In this document: positions 62,547 through 64,000 of the stretch, one piece after another
Layout: every line of letters begins with the position of its first letter
Numbering within the stretch: the first letter of the stretch is position 1
Program-made: the position numbers and the translations under genes
Notes under the pieces: generated by a model
What the model was told of the DNA's origin: nothing
Databases searched by the model: none
Seen by the model: only the letters and a program-made list of their open reading frames with translations
Source of the DNA: Volvariella volvacea V23
Taxonomy: Eukaryota > Basidiomycota > Agaricomycetes > Agaricales > Pluteaceae
NCBI GenBank assembly: GCA_000349905.1
Contig: KB722744.1
Span: forward strand, 310,001-374,000
DNA length: 64,000 nt
Direction: 5' to 3'

Positions 62547-64000
62547 AGATCAAAGCAGATCTTAGATTTGCTAGTGCTATCTTTGTTTTTAGAAGAACAC
62601 AAGCTGATGCTGCTAATCCTGATGCATTATGGAAAACTATAGCTTATCAGCTTGCAGAGCAAAGTGCTCAATACAGAGAGGCTATTAAATCTATTTCCTC
62701 TGGTAACATACAGTTGATTTCAGAGCAGTTTCAAGAACTTATAATTGCTCAAAGTGCTTTTCAAAATAAGCAGGTTGCAGTGATAATTGATGCATTAGAT
62801 GAATCTACTTTTACATCATCTATCCAAAAATTACAACTCTTTAAAACCTTTAACCAATGGCCTACACAGTGGAAACTTTTTATTACAGGAAGAGATGAGG
62901 ATTATATTGAAAAGCAGCTTATAAACATATGCCAGGTTGAAAGACTACCAAGTGGCTTCAGTGTTACACAGGACAGAGAAGCTGATATTGAAAAATATTT
63001 TATTACTGAGTTTCAAACCCTTGCAGAAGAAGAAGACCTTTCTCATAGCTGGCCAGGACAAACCATTATACAAGATCTGACAAAGAAAGCTGCAGGGTTA
63101 TTTATTTGGGCAATAACAGCAGTTAAGTTTATTCAGAGTGATATACCTGCAAGGCAGCTAGAAATCATTCAGACATCTGGCTTGCAAACAGGCAAAGTTT
63201 ATGACCTTTATTATGCCTTGCTTGCAAAATGTATAGTTGGAGATAATCAAAGATGTGTTTTTCAATATCTAATGAAAACTATCTTAATTAGTGCTGTGCC
63301 ACTTACAATAGAGCTACTAAATGCATATGTCACAGGCTATTGCAGTGATATTACTTCAATGTTAAAGAAAATCAAGCTATTGCTAAGAGGTAACAATGAT
63401 ACTGGATATCAGATTGGTCATGAGAGTATTGCAGAATTTCTTCAAAATAAAAGCCAATCAAAGGAGTACTATATAAGTACTGGTGATGCACACAAAGAAA
63501 TGCTTGAAAAATGCATACAGCATATGAAGACTTTAAGAGTTAATATGTACAAATTTCCAGCATCATATATACCTAATTACCAATTCAAGTCTAGCAACCC
63601 CAATATATTAAATACTATAAGCAGACCTTTATGGTATGCTTGCTGCTTTTGGGCACAGCATTTTGCACAATTAATTCAACAAGAAGAATTGATATCATTA
63701 GAACTCACAAATAAATTATATAACATGCTTCAACTGCCATTTATATTTAGTATAGAAGTGTTATCTATGGAACAGCAAATTGATATATATATTAAATGGT
63801 TCAGTATATTTGTAAAAACAGAAAAGGTATGCTTATAATTTAAAAATGTCAATACTTTATTAATCATATGTTGCAGATATCTAGTAAACTACAAGACCTC
63901 ATTAATGAATGGAGAATGTTTCTTCAAATATTCTATAATCCAATCACCATAAGTATTCCCCACATTTATATTTCAGCCTTATTGCTTGTTCCACTACAAA
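61217..64000 (+). CDS. Second NLR-like STAND gene, truncated by the window end
   Basis: Exons 61217-61525, 61584-61720, 61777-61915, 61971-62286, 62337-63826 and 63877 onward, with the same phases as copy 1 at 27716. The N-terminal domain differs by only a few residues. The coiled coil differs more (TKTIEMRESVNRMKG against KKTVEMGESVGKMKG). Walker A GAPGAGKST is identical, Walker B is VIIDALDE, and a sensor-like LFITGRDE is present. The NACHT rest and spacer share clear but much lower identity. The last exon begins ISSKLQDLINEWRMFLQIFY, the same place where copy 1 leads into its WD40 repeats, so a WD40 array is expected beyond the window. No stop or frameshift within the visible part. Confidence 0.87.
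61820..64000. other. CpG-void block over NLR copy 2
   Basis: One CpG found (62383-62384, in a CGA Arg codon where copy 1 has AGA) from 61820 to the window end; CpG is frequent before 61818. The block begins in the same exon as in copy 1. Confidence 0.9.

Noticed and set aside
1..64000. CRISPR arrays, bacterial operons, rRNA
   Set aside because: The window is intron-rich fungal nuclear DNA; no spaced repeats or rRNA signatures were seen.

Overview
The window is nuclear DNA of a filamentous fungus, most probably an agaricomycete basidiomycete. The genes are split by many introns of about 50-65 bases with GT-AG borders. The gene content also fits: a short-motif basidiomycete-type sesquiterpene synthase, LAC12-like sugar transporters, a PTR2 peptide transporter, and STAND/NACHT-WD40 genes. 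Two runs of exactly 100 N (419-518 and 30824-30923) are scaffold gaps. I could not settle the genus. Exon joins were worked out by hand from splice sites and reading-frame continuity.

Layout. 0.2-1.6 kb: a damaged HNH-nuclease-like gene around an assembly gap. 1.9-3.0 kb (-): a hotdog thioesterase. 4.1-8.8 kb (-): a Boi/Pob1-type polarity scaffold (SH3-SAM-PH) with an added C-terminal calponin-homology-like domain. 8.8-13.2 kb: gene-poor. 13.2-14.5 kb (+): sesquiterpene synthase. 15.3-16.3 kb (-): SAP18 with an RS-rich tail. 16.5-18.7 and 20.0-22.2 kb (-): tandem sugar transporters. 24.3-25.3 kb (+): a second, diverged hotdog protein. 27.7-31.3 kb (+): a complete NACHT-WD40 NLR-like gene. 31.4-33.8 kb (-): a TMEM135-family membrane protein, convergent with it. 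34.2-35.8 kb (-): type I methionine aminopeptidase with a likely mitochondrial presequence. 36.2-37.4 kb (+): a nuclear-looking hypothetical protein. 37.6-44.0 kb (-): a nucleoporin of about 2,060 residues (Nup188-like). 44.5-47.0 kb (-): PTR2 peptide transporter. 47.0-52.5 kb: gene-poor. 52.5-54.0 kb (-): GPI-type GH16 beta-glucanase. 54.0-57.8 kb: gene-poor, with a Zn2Cys6 relic. 57.8-60.2 kb (+): a NADAR-domain protein with an N-myristoylation-type start. 61.2-64.0 kb (+): a second NLR-like gene that runs off the window.

The most unusual part is the pair of NLR-like genes. They share about 2 kb of nearly identical DNA (promoter, N-terminal domain and the P-loop exon start). Just after the Walker A motif identity drops sharply. 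In both genes CpG dinucleotides almost vanish from exon 3 onward: one CpG between 28541 and 32194, and one between 61820 and the window end, while DNA on the 5' side is CpG-rich. In the first copy the CpG-free block covers the rest of the NLR, the intergenic space and the last 0.8 kb of the convergent TMEM135 gene, and ends abruptly inside one of its exons. This looks like a long-lived methylation/deamination domain over intact immune-type genes. A third, decayed copy of the left edge of the repeat lies at 23.3 kb, and a NADAR gene sits directly upstream of the second NLR.
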